In this document: piece after piece, positions 14,171 through 21,823 of the stretch
How the letters are laid out: the number at the start of each line of letters is the position of its first letter
Numbering within the stretch: the first letter of the stretch is position 1
Source of the DNA: JARIHD01 sp041743655
GTDB lineage: Bacteria; Patescibacteriota; Saccharimonadia; Saccharimonadales; UBA4665
Assembly (NCBI GenBank): GCA_041743655.1
Contig: JBGTMJ010000062.1
Coordinates: 1-26,203, forward strand
Direction of reading: 5' to 3'
Length of the DNA: 26,203 bases
Position numbers and translations under genes: made by a program
The notes under the pieces: model-generated
The model's input: only the letters and a program-made list of their open reading frames with translations
What the model was told of the DNA's origin: nothing
The model's database searches: none

Positions 14171-15064
14171 ATGTCCTTAATCGCATTACAAGATATGAGC
14201 AAATTGTACGGCTTCGGTGATGCCACTGCCCTGGCACTCGACGAAGTGTCTTTGACCATAGAAGCAAACGAGTTTGTTGCTGTTATGGGTCCAAGTGGGT
14301 GTGGCAAGTCGACACTTATGAACATTATTGGTTTACTTGACAGGCCGACTCATGGTGACTATCTGCTGCGCGGCCGACATGTTTCTAAATTACGACAGGG
14401 CCAACGTGCTAAGATCCGGCGCGATACCGTGGGCTTTGTATTCCAGTCGTTTAATCTTTTGCCGCGCATGACAGTGCTGGAGAATATTGCTTTGCCCTTG
14501 GTGTATAAAGGAGTGTCGTTTGGTCGCCGTGCTAAATTAGCTTCAAATATGATTGACCGCGTCGGTTTGCGTGACCGGGCACTCTATTATCCAAGGCACT
14601 TAAGCGGCGGGCAGGCCCAGTGTGCCGCAATCGCCCGGGCGCTCATTAACGACCCGAGTATCATTATTGCCGATGAACCAACCGGCAACTTGGATAGTGC
14701 CAGCAGCAGGTTGGTTATGGAGCTGTTAAGCGACATACACAAAATGGGCAACACTATTCTGTTCGTTACCCATAACCCTGAGCTTACGAGGTACGCTACA
14801 CGCGTGGTCTATATGCATGACGGTGCTATCATCCACGATGAGCAGACAGCAATTGGCGAAGTCGCAGCTACCGCTAAAAGAATTATGTTTTCTGTGCCCT
14901 CCAAGACAGAGGAAGATGACTTAGCAGGCGTTTCGTTACTTATGAAGATGGTCCCTGACGTTAGTCAAAGCGACGCAAACAATAAGCCTGATAAGAAGGC
15001 TGCAAAAGCGAAGAACAGGCGTGGAAAGCCTAAGGGACGTAAATCCCGTGGAGCACATATATGA
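14171..15064 (+). CDS. MacB/LolD-type ABC transporter ATPase
   Basis: The protein has 297 aa. ATPase motifs in order: Walker A GPSGCGKST (40-48), Q-loop Gln92 in FVFQSFNLLPRMTVLENI, signature LSGGQ (144-148), Walker B IIIADEPTGNLDS (164-176) and switch His201. The pattern around the motifs fits the MacB/LolD/FtsE group, which drives mechanotransmission by a FtsX-like permease rather than substrate transport. After the signature the usual QQRVAIARA reads AQCAAIARA, replacing the common Arg with Cys. A basic C-terminal tail of about 60 residues (NNKPDKKAAKAKNRRGKPKG) is not part of the family core. The stop overlaps the permease start (ATGA), so the pair is translationally coupled. Confidence 0.94.
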   Translation: MSLIALQDMSKLYGFGDATALALDEVSLTIEANEFVAVMGPSGCGKSTLMNIIGLLDRPTHGDYLLRGRHVSKLRQGQRAKIRRDTVGFVFQSFNLLPRMTVLENIALPLVYKGVSFGRRAKLASNMIDRVGLRDRALYYPRHLSGGQAQCAAIARALINDPSIIIADEPTGNLDSASSRLVMELLSDIHKMGNTILFVTHNPELTRYATRVVYMHDGAIIHDEQTAIGEVAATAKRIMFSVPSKTEEDDLAGVSLLMKMVPDVSQSDANNKPDKKAAKAKNRRGKPKGRKSRGAHI

Positions 15065-16296
15065 GTGCCCTAGCAAGAGGTAGCATAAAAATGGCTTTTG
15101 ACAGCGTGCGCAGCACGAAATGGCGAAGCATGCTAACGATGCTGGGTGTCATTATAGGCATAGTATCGGTAGTTATGGTCGTAGGCATTGGTGAGGGTGT
15201 CAAACGTGAAGTAGCACGGCAGATTGACCAGTTCGGCGAAGATCTTATTACTATTCGTCCCGGCAATGTACAGGCAGCTAGGAGTGGTGGTGTTGCCAAT
15301 ACCGACTTATTGTTTGGGCTTAACAGTGTGGGCGGGTTAACCCATAACGACCTGGAAGTGGTCCGCGGTTCCAAGCATGTGCATCTGGCGGCACCACTGA
15401 GCGTAGTGCCTGGCTCAGTTCAGGCGCAAGACCGTAAGTTAGAGAATAGTCTGGTGATTGCCACAAACCCAGACTTACCACTGGTGCTGAATCGGGCGGT
15501 ATCATACGGTGACTTCTTTGATGCAAAAGGAGAGAATGGCAGCTTCGCTATTATTGGCCAATCAGTGGCCCAGGTATTATTTGATGACTCTGCGCCGCTT
15601 GGGCAGAGCCTTACATTCCGGGGACGTAGTTTTATTGTCCGGGGCGTATTCGAAGACTTCAAGACTACGCCGCTCTCACCAACGGCAGATTTTAACCATG
15701 CTATTTTCATACCATACAACACGGCTGAAAAGTTAACCGGCAGTAGCTTGCAGATATATAGCATTCTGGTGAAACCGGACCGGAGCGAGAATGTTGCTTT
15801 GGCAGTAGATGCCGTAAACAAACGTCTGCTTAAATCTCATGGGGGTGAAAAAGATTTCAGCGTGCTTGATCAGAAGCACAACCTGGCTGCCAGCAGCAGT
15901 GTCTTAAGCCTGATTACGGCAATGATTGCAGCTGTTGCGGCTATTTCACTTTTGGTGGGGGGCGTTGGTGTTATGAATATTATGTTGGCATCAGTTACTG
16001 AACGTACCCATGAGATAGGAGTACGCAAGGCGATCGGTGCTACCAACCGCCAGATTATGAACCAGTTTATTCTGGAATCAACAGTGCTAAGTTTGGTGGG
16101 AGGCATTGTTGGAGTAGCTATTTCACTGGCAGGCGTATTCTTGCTTACTATCTATACAAGCCTAAAGCCGGTGGTGTCGTGGGAAGCCATTGCAATTGCT
16201 ACAGGTGCCTCATTAGTTATTGGTATTGTTTTTGGAGTTGCTCCAGCCATTAAGGCTGCGCGCAAAGATCCGATTGAAGCTTTACGCTATGAATAG
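15061..16296 (+). CDS. MacB-like FtsX-fold ABC permease
   Basis: The protein has 411 aa. One N-terminal membrane helix (MLTMLGVIIGIVSVVMVVGIGEGVK in sequence) is followed by a large extracytoplasmic MacB_PCD domain at about residues 45-270. A C-terminal three-helix FtsX domain follows, with LLVGGVGVMNIMLASVTERTHEIGVRKAIGA as its hallmark. This is the typical four-helix MacB topology. With the ATPase it forms a homodimer-style transporter for peptides, lipoproteins or antimicrobials, or a sensor. No HlyD-type adaptor is present here. The stop overlaps by 15 nt the end of the convergent Nramp gene. Confidence 0.94.
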   Translation: MSALARGSIKMAFDSVRSTKWRSMLTMLGVIIGIVSVVMVVGIGEGVKREVARQIDQFGEDLITIRPGNVQAARSGGVANTDLLFGLNSVGGLTHNDLEVVRGSKHVHLAAPLSVVPGSVQAQDRKLENSLVIATNPDLPLVLNRAVSYGDFFDAKGENGSFAIIGQSVAQVLFDDSAPLGQSLTFRGRSFIVRGVFEDFKTTPLSPTADFNHAIFIPYNTAEKLTGSSLQIYSILVKPDRSENVALAVDAVNKRLLKSHGGEKDFSVLDQKHNLAASSSVLSLITAMIAAVAAISLLVGGVGVMNIMLASVTERTHEIGVRKAIGATNRQIMNQFILESTVLSLVGGIVGVAISLAGVFLLTIYTSLKPVVSWEAIAIATGASLVIGIVFGVAPAIKAARKDPIEALRYE

Positions 16297-17679
16297 CGTG
16301 ACAATAGCCGCCACACTAGATACAAGCATCAAACTAAAGACTGTCCAGCCCACAACTGTTATGAAAGGATGGTTGGTCCAATGCCCCATAATCTTTTTGT
16401 TACTGCTGATAAGTACGATCAGGAGCAAGACTACCGGTGCTACCACAGCATTACCTATGGCCGCGTATATAAGCGCTTTAATTGGATCAATGCCCATAAA
16501 ATTGATACCTAAGCCTACCATCATCGAAATTATGATGATGCCGTAAAAAGCGTAAGCCTGTTGCAGGTTACGGTACAGGCCTTCTTTCCAGCCGAAACTC
16601 TCAGCTAACGCGTACGAACTTGAGCCTGCCAGTACCGGGATTGCCAGAAGCCCGGTACCTATAATACCCAGGGCAAATAAGAAATAGGTGGCATCGCCTG
16701 CGAATGGACGAAGTGCCTCAGCGGCTTGGGCTGCCGAGGTGATTTCGGTAATGCCGTTGGCGTGCAAGATACCACCACATGCGGCAATAATAAAGAACAT
16801 AACCAGGTTGGACAGAAACATGCCTGACCATACATCGACACGCATGTGCTTCATATCGACCGGAGCGGTAGGGGCACGACGATCATGCACGGTGGTTTGG
16901 CCTTGCAGTATCTTCTCCTCTACTTCCTGAGAAGTCTGCCAGAAGAACAGATATGGAGAGATTGTTGTTCCTAATACGGCGCATAATATCAGGAGGTGCT
17001 CCTTGGTGAAAGAGAAGTCTGGTACTATTGAATGTTTAAGAATTTCCGACCAATCCAGGTTCGCCAGGATGGCAGAAAGAATATATGAGAACAATATCAG
17101 GGCCAACCATTTAAGGTATCTGGCGTAACGCACGTAAGGCGTAAAGACCTGCAACAGTAAGCTAAAAATAGCAAAGCCAATAACCAGAAAATAAAAATCT
17201 AGCCTTGGGTTTAGGAGTTGCACAGCTTTGGCCATTGCCCCCAAGTTTGCGCCAATATTAAAAGTATTGGCCGCGAACAGTAAGAATGTACACACATACA
17301 GAACGCGGCGCGAAAAGTAAATACGAATATTGTGCGCCAACCCCCGGCCGGTTACCAGGCCTATACGGGCACACATTTCCTGCACGACCGCCATCAATGG
17401 AAATGTCCAAGCCGAGAGCCACAGGAACTGGTAGCCGAACTGGGCACCCGTTTGCGAGTAGGTCGCGATTCCGGATGGGTCATCATCGGATGCACCGGTT
17501 GTGAGACCGGGGCCCAGCATATGCCAGTAGCCTTTGGTTCTTTTCACCATAGCCGAGTTTGCACTGGTGTTAATAACTGCATCACGGGCAACTTGCGTGG
17601 CTAGTACAGTCCGCGCTAATGCTTGCGCTGGTGCTTCGGCAGTTTTTGTTAATATATCTTTTGGTTTACCCTGTGACAT
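16282..17679 (-). CDS. Nramp-superfamily metal transporter, atypical motifs
   Basis: The protein has 465 aa with about 11 membrane helices after a polar N-terminal extension of ~50 residues. The first helix has GPGLTTGASDDDPSGIATYSQ, where the canonical Nramp DPGN reads DPSG (67-70). Helix 6, where canonical members have MPH, reads TTISPYLFFW (S241-P242-Y243). Both metal-ligand motifs are therefore changed, so classical Mn2+/Fe2+ selectivity should not be assumed; Mg2+-type relatives within the superfamily are an alternative. A TGn-TACAAT extended -10 (17720-17712) lies about 33 nt upstream of ATG 17679, with no strong SD. It follows the MarP-like gene on the same strand. Confidence 0.88.
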   Translation of the reverse strand: MSQGKPKDILTKTAEAPAQALARTVLATQVARDAVINTSANSAMVKRTKGYWHMLGPGLTTGASDDDPSGIATYSQTGAQFGYQFLWLSAWTFPLMAVVQEMCARIGLVTGRGLAHNIRIYFSRRVLYVCTFLLFAANTFNIGANLGAMAKAVQLLNPRLDFYFLVIGFAIFSLLLQVFTPYVRYARYLKWLALILFSYILSAILANLDWSEILKHSIVPDFSFTKEHLLILCAVLGTTISPYLFFWQTSQEVEEKILQGQTTVHDRRAPTAPVDMKHMRVDVWSGMFLSNLVMFFIIAACGGILHANGITEITSAAQAAEALRPFAGDATYFLFALGIIGTGLLAIPVLAGSSSYALAESFGWKEGLYRNLQQAYAFYGIIIISMMVGLGINFMGIDPIKALIYAAIGNAVVAPVVLLLIVLISSNKKIMGHWTNHPFITVVGWTVFSLMLVSSVAAIVTLFIA

Positions 17680-17711
17680 GATTTGCCGCTTCTAAGGCTT
17701 AACTGGTACTT

Positions 17712-17720
17712 ATTGTAACA
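17712..17720 (-). promoter_or_regulatory. Extended -10 promoter of the Nramp gene
   Basis: TGTTACAAT on the minus strand repeats the exact extended -10 seen before the DUF3048 gene. The predicted leader is about 25 nt. Confidence 0.45.
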
Positions 17721-17752
17721 GAAGTGCTTGTGTTTCCTTGGTACGTCCGAAT

Positions 17753-18934
17753 CTATTGGGTACAGCTACCGGTATCGACTGCTTGGGTGCGGCCTTTAGC
17801 TTGGCCTATGTCCTCAGCAACACCAACAGATGTCAGAGAGTATCCTATATCCTCATAGGTTGTTGACTCTGCAAAAATAACACCAACCACATGCCCATCT
17901 TTATTGACAAGCGGGCCGCCTGAATTACCTGGTTCGATAGCTGCTTTCACTGAATACACTTCCCGCTCACTCCTGCCCTGGTTGTATATGTCGTGGCCTA
18001 TTGCCTTGAATGACTCTAGAATAGTTGCTGGCCGGACCGTAAAATCATTACCTCCCGGATACCCTAAAACTGCGCCTGGCGTATTATCTGGGGTCACGCT
18101 TGTAGTCATGGCAAGCGGCTGTCCAGCCAGGTTGTCTGCCCGGAGTACTGCTATGTCAAGGCTTGGGTTGAACCATATAACTGTGGCTGTGTGCCTGCCA
18201 TTTCCATCCACGACATAGACCTGTTTAACTCCAGCCACCACATGAGCATTGGTAACGACCATGTTACTGTCTGCCACAAAACCTGAGCCCTGGCTCACAC
18301 CACCGCAACCAAGCCCTTCGATTTTTGTGACTGACAATCGGGCATGCTGAACTGCGTTGTCGAGTTCGCCAATGGATGGCAGTGGTACTTGTGTATTAAT
18401 ACGGGGTTCTAAGCCCATAAAGACATCAGGGAAACTGTTGGGGTCAATAAGATGTCCTAGGCTTGTGACAATACTCGGTGCTTGAGGTAACGACTTATTA
18501 AGCTGTGCTATCACTACTGAACTCTGTAACTGACGCTGCAAGTCCTGCAACGGTACGTTTTTAAACACGGAAGCACCCAACCAGACTGCTGCAAGGATAG
18601 TTGCACCTGCAACCGAGGCCCCGAGTATCCGGTCGAAGACATCGATAATTTTGACTTTTTTGGCACGTTCTATGCGTCCTCGGATAAAGTCACCTATACG
18701 TCCGCCGGTCATCAAAAAGATGCTGGTAATGATTGATACGACCGTTATGGTGAGTAAGGCTTTGGACGTTGGACTTTGTGCCAGATGTATGATCTTACCT
18801 TGCGCAAAAATTCCCAGGAACAAACCTGCCAGCAAACCAGCTGTACTACATATCTGGCGTACGACTCCAATTTCCGTGCCCCTCATGAGGGCGGTAATAA
18901 GAATAAAAATGATAACGATGTCTACAATATTCAT
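17753..18934 (-). CDS. MarP-like membrane serine protease (CvpA-trypsin fusion)
   Basis: The 393-aa protein has four hydrophobic helices in a CvpA-type N-terminus (about 4-20, 28-46, 58-76, 102-125). A trypsin-like domain follows at about 200-385. The catalytic triad is visible: His231 in VVTNAHVVAG, Asp260 in NPSLDIAVL, and Ser338 in IEPGNSGGPLV. Two further features match MarP of Mycobacterium (Rv3671c), an envelope protease needed for acid resistance: Cys210 just before the catalytic domain and Cys391 two residues from the end. These correspond to the MarP regulatory disulfide pair (214 and 395 from memory). The -10 TATAGT (18951-18946) lies 12 nt before ATG 18934. The role in envelope stress is inferred. 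Confidence 0.93.
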   Translation of the reverse strand: MNIVDIVIIFILITALMRGTEIGVVRQICSTAGLLAGLFLGIFAQGKIIHLAQSPTSKALLTITVVSIITSIFLMTGGRIGDFIRGRIERAKKVKIIDVFDRILGASVAGATILAAVWLGASVFKNVPLQDLQRQLQSSVVIAQLNKSLPQAPSIVTSLGHLIDPNSFPDVFMGLEPRINTQVPLPSIGELDNAVQHARLSVTKIEGLGCGGVSQGSGFVADSNMVVTNAHVVAGVKQVYVVDGNGRHTATVIWFNPSLDIAVLRADNLAGQPLAMTTSVTPDNTPGAVLGYPGGNDFTVRPATILESFKAIGHDIYNQGRSEREVYSVKAAIEPGNSGGPLVNKDGHVVGVIFAESTTYEDIGYSLTSVGVAEDIGQAKGRTQAVDTGSCTQ

Positions 18935-18945
18935 ATTCTCAAACT

Positions 18946-18951
18946 ACTATA
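18946..18951 (-). promoter_or_regulatory. -10 box of the MarP-like gene
   Basis: TATAGT ends 12 nt before ATG 18934, so the leader is about 5 nt. GATACA at 17 nt is a weak -35 candidate. Confidence 0.45.
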
Positions 18952-19002
18952 CCGTATTTGTATGGCGTTGTATCTGACGCCTGTGATTGTTTGAGTTAGC
19001 TT

Positions 19003-19893
19003 TTATGACATTTTCTCTGAGGTTGTAAGATGTAGTTTGTCTTTGGCGTGGGATACAAGCACGAGAATGAACAGTAATCCCAGGAATAGCAGGTAAACGG
19101 CCCGGTCAATGAGGTTGGCAGCAACGATTATAGTATTACTGATGTGGTGCAGATTTTGGCTGAAGACTAGGAACGCTTCACGTATGCCTATAGCGCCGGG
19201 TGTCAGCGAAACAAAGAGAGCGAAGTTCGCCGCACCGGTATAGGTAAGAGCCTGGGCGATTGAGACAGTCGGGTCAATACTGGCCAGCTCAAGGTAATAT
19301 ATGATGCAATATGAAAATATTTGCAGCGCTGTAGCTGCAAAAAGCAGAGCTAAATTTTTAGGGTTTATGCCAGACTCGCCAGCCAGACTCGATTTCTTTG
19401 CATACCACTTAATAACAACGATGCTGCATACAGCGACACTTACCATCAGGCCTACAGTTTGCCACCACGGCCGGCTCCCTACAAATAATAAGAAGGCGCT
19501 TGTGACTGCATAAAAGCCGTAATACAACAGAGTGGTCAACGCATAGCTTTTTAGTTTGAAACCATGGCGTTTTTTTAGGTATATACCCCTGACGGCAGCG
19601 CCACTCTGCCCTGGCCCGAAGAAGTTGATCAGTGACGAGTAGGCGTTGAGCAGCGAACTTTCTTTGAAGGCAATAGTCTTGCCATACATCTGCAAGCTGA
19701 CACGCAGCACTAGTATAAGGGATATAAATGCTAATACGTACGCTGCTAATAGCAACAACAAGGTTGCCGGGCTAATTGAGCGAACTTTAGTAATAACCTC
19801 CGGATGTGTAGTTACATAACCTACAAAGGCGGCAAGCGTACCAACCAATATCAGAACAATCAACACTACCTTGAGATTCTTGTTCAGCTTCAT
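19003..19893 (-). CDS. YbhN/UPF0104 (LPG-synthase membrane-domain) family protein
   Basis: The 296-aa protein has about eight membrane helices. Two conserved motifs of the lysylphosphatidylglycerol-synthase membrane region (UPF0104/YbhN/AglD-like) are visible: NFFGPGQSGAAVRGIYLKK near residue 90-108 and LTPGAIGIREAFL near 230-242. The family includes flippase-like and glycolipid-processing proteins; a lipid-linked sugar or phospholipid handling role is inferred. TAGTAT (19908-19903) ends 10 nt before ATG 19893, and GGAAG lies 4 nt upstream of it. The gene is divergent from the GT-C-like gene across the 353-bp inverted-repeat element, and a GT2 gene lies beyond, forming an envelope glycan group. 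Confidence 0.9.
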   Translation of the reverse strand: MKLNKNLKVVLIVLILVGTLAAFVGYVTTHPEVITKVRSISPATLLLLLAAYVLAFISLILVLRVSLQMYGKTIAFKESSLLNAYSSLINFFGPGQSGAAVRGIYLKKRHGFKLKSYALTTLLYYGFYAVTSAFLLFVGSRPWWQTVGLMVSVAVCSIVVIKWYAKKSSLAGESGINPKNLALLFAATALQIFSYCIIYYLELASIDPTVSIAQALTYTGAANFALFVSLTPGAIGIREAFLVFSQNLHHISNTIIVAANLIDRAVYLLFLGLLFILVLVSHAKDKLHLTTSEKMS

Positions 19894-19921
19894 TTACTTC
19901 CAATACTAGCATATCGGTGTA

Positions 19922-20274
19922 CTCGCTATCGTGTAGGGGTCCTGTCAGGCCATACATCCCTAATGCCTCTACGGGCTTCCGCTCCATTGCCTGCAAGAGA
20001 CCGTTCACGCGCAGTAAAATAATGTTTGAGCCTCAGGTCTCAAACATTATTTTCTGGCTCCACTTCGGTTGAGTCTCTTGCCACCAAAGGAGCTCGCGCC
20101 GGCCGGTGTATACCCGCAGATTTGCCGGGCAGTCTTTCACAAGTTAAGCGTAGTGCCAATCACTTATGTATAGGGGTGGCAGGCCTTGGGGGACCCCCGA
20201 CGCACGGATCCGCCATTCGGCGGAGAGTACGATGGGGGAATTATGGCCTGACAGGACCCCTACACGGTAGCGAG
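19922..20274. repeat. 353-bp element with 33-bp terminal inverted repeats, non-coding
   Basis: The ends 19922-19954 and 20242-20274 are inverted copies with one mismatch (core GTAGGGGTCCTGTCAGGCC). They continue inward with weaker pairing (ATCCC). Nested inside are GCAAGAGAC/GTCTCTTGC (19993-20001/20073-20081), a perfect 15-bp stem (AAAATAATGTTTGAG, 20016-20030 with 20039-20053) and TCCGCC-ATTC-GGCGGA. No convincing protein frame crosses it. It fills the 415-nt gap between divergent genes and abuts both promoters. No tmRNA, RNase P or SRP hallmarks were found. It is either a structured RNA or a MITE-like insertion. Confidence 0.88.
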
Positions 20275-20286
20275 GGGTAGAATGTG

Positions 20287-20292
20287 TATAAT
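20287..20292 (+). promoter_or_regulatory. -10 box of the GT-C-like gene
   Basis: A perfect TATAAT ends 17 nt before ATG 20309, giving a leader of about 10 nt. The upstream ATG 20282 overlaps this box and is rejected as start. A -35 would fall in the right inverted arm of the 353-bp element. Confidence 0.55.
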
Positions 20293-20308
20293 AGAGGTAA
20301 CGCTACGT

Positions 20309-21823
20309 ATGAATAAGCTTACCCAAAGACTCAGTGCCCTGCTTGGCTCTCGCACGTTTTTCTATGTCGTTATTGGTTTTCTGGTGTTTGAAACGTTGTG
20401 GTTTGTATTTTCTGCGGTCTATCCCATGGCGTTTGATGAAGATTTCCACTTTGGCATCATTAAGATATACGCAGAACATTGGTCGCCCTTTTTGAGTGGC
20501 CAACCTGATGATGCTGACAAGTTTGGCGCGGTTGCCCGTGATCCCTCGTACTTGTACCACTATCTGATGAGTTTTCCCTACCGTGCCATAGCTTTGTTTA
20601 CTCATAGCGAAGTAATCCAGGTTATTATATTACGTCTTATCAATGTTGCCATGTTTACTATTGGCTTATTGCTGTTTGCCAAGGTAATGCTCCGAGCCAG
20701 GGTTTCGCAAGCACTTACCAATGTTTCGCTGGCTGTTTTTGTGCTCATACCCATAGTGCCACAACTGGCTGCACACATTAATTATGACAATATGCTTATG
20801 CTGCTCTTACCCATGCTTTGTCTGGTATCCTTTACGCTTATCGAGGGGTTTGAAAAGCGGAAAGTGAATGCTCAAGCACTCCTGGCATTTATAGCAGTAA
20901 GCTTAGGTATCAGTGTGGTTAAATATGCTGCCTTGCCTTTCGTGTTGGCAGCAACAGCCTTCTTACTTGCTACACTGTGGCTGCGCTTTCGTGGGCATTA
21001 CAAAGAACTTTTGCCCGCTGCACGCACAAGCTTTAGGCAGATTACCCTGCCAACCCTGCTTGCGTTCATAGGGCTTACAACCATAGGGCTAACCCTGTTT
21101 ATACAGCGTTATGGCGTCAACGTTGTATCTCACCAGGCTCTCGTACCCTCTTGCAGCCAGGTGTTAAGCGTGCAGCAGTGCAGTCAATACGGCCCATGGA
21201 ACAGAGATAATATGTATGAACAACAACGCGACCCGGCATTCGAACCAAAAAGATTGACTTATATGCGGGCCTGGTTGGAAGGCATGCGTTTCCGTCTGTT
21301 CTTTGCCATTAATGGGGTAAAAAGTGATTACACTAATTACCGGGGCCTGCCGGTGCCGGTGCAGACTGCTACGATCCTGTTTGTTGTCGGTTTAATAGTC
21401 ACCGTGTTCTGGTGGCGTCATATTTTCCGCGACAATACGCCTCTGGCGTTTTTGGCCGCACTTTCCGGATTCTATATCGTCATCTTGTGGTTCGAAGGAT
21501 TTGAAGCTTACGTGCGCACGGCAGAGCCAGTGGCTATAAACGGGCGTTATCTGCTGCCCGTATTGTTGTTTATTGCAGCTGTCATTGGCCGCGCCTTAAG
21601 CTTGACTTTACGCGAGACGCCTCGAGTAAAGGCCATGCTTGCAACGCTGGTTATAGTGCTTTTTCTACACGGAGGTGGGGTATTTACTTTTATATTGCGA
21701 AGTGACGAATCGTGGTATTGGTCAAACAGAGTCGTTATAGGAGTTAATAATGCAGCCCGTAAAACACTCGCGCCTTTTATAGTTGAAGGCTCCAAGCGGG
21801 AAAGCCCTTTCAACCATTACTGA
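20309..21823 (+). CDS. GT-C-type multi-helix membrane protein (DUF2142/PMT-like)
   Basis: The 504-aa protein has about 11-12 membrane helices. Near the N-terminus, after helix 1, FDEDFHFG carries the acidic residues that in GT-C glycosyltransferases (PMT, ArnT, DUF2142-like) bind the lipid-phosphate sugar donor. A long extracytoplasmic loop near 280-340 carries Cys pairs (SCSQVLSVQQCSQ), possibly a disulfide. INGRYLLPVLLFIAAV near 410-425 is typical of DUF2142-type families. The likely role is transfer of a sugar from a polyprenyl-phosphate donor outside the membrane, which the adjacent GT2 could make. Enzyme, donor and acceptor are inferred. The stop overlaps the GT2 end by 7 nt. Confidence 0.8.
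   Translation: MNKLTQRLSALLGSRTFFYVVIGFLVFETLWFVFSAVYPMAFDEDFHFGIIKIYAEHWSPFLSGQPDDADKFGAVARDPSYLYHYLMSFPYRAIALFTHSEVIQVIILRLINVAMFTIGLLLFAKVMLRARVSQALTNVSLAVFVLIPIVPQLAAHINYDNMLMLLLPMLCLVSFTLIEGFEKRKVNAQALLAFIAVSLGISVVKYAALPFVLAATAFLLATLWLRFRGHYKELLPAARTSFRQITLPTLLAFIGLTTIGLTLFIQRYGVNVVSHQALVPSCSQVLSVQQCSQYGPWNRDNMYEQQRDPAFEPKRLTYMRAWLEGMRFRLFFAINGVKSDYTNYRGLPVPVQTATILFVVGLIVTVFWWRHIFRDNTPLAFLAALSGFYIVILWFEGFEAYVRTAEPVAINGRYLLPVLLFIAAVIGRALSLTLRETPRVKAMLATLVIVLFLHGGGVFTFILRSDESWYWSNRVVIGVNNAARKTLAPFIVEGSKRESPFNHY

Noticed and set aside
14032..14220. Plus-strand 62-residue frame starting inside the 113-nt hairpin
   Set aside because: It overlaps the start of the ABC ATPase in another frame and has no conserved features; its composition follows the palindrome.
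19922..20274. Known housekeeping RNA (tmRNA, RNase P RNA, SRP RNA)
   Set aside because: The conserved cores expected for these RNAs (GGATTCGAC, GAGGAAAGTCC, GGAAGGAAGCAGC-like segments) were not found on either strand.
19787..20280. Two frames sharing the peptide YGLTGPLH in the 353-bp element
   Set aside because: The shared peptide arises because the two terminal repeats are inverted copies read on opposite strands; neither frame has a convincing start or family match.
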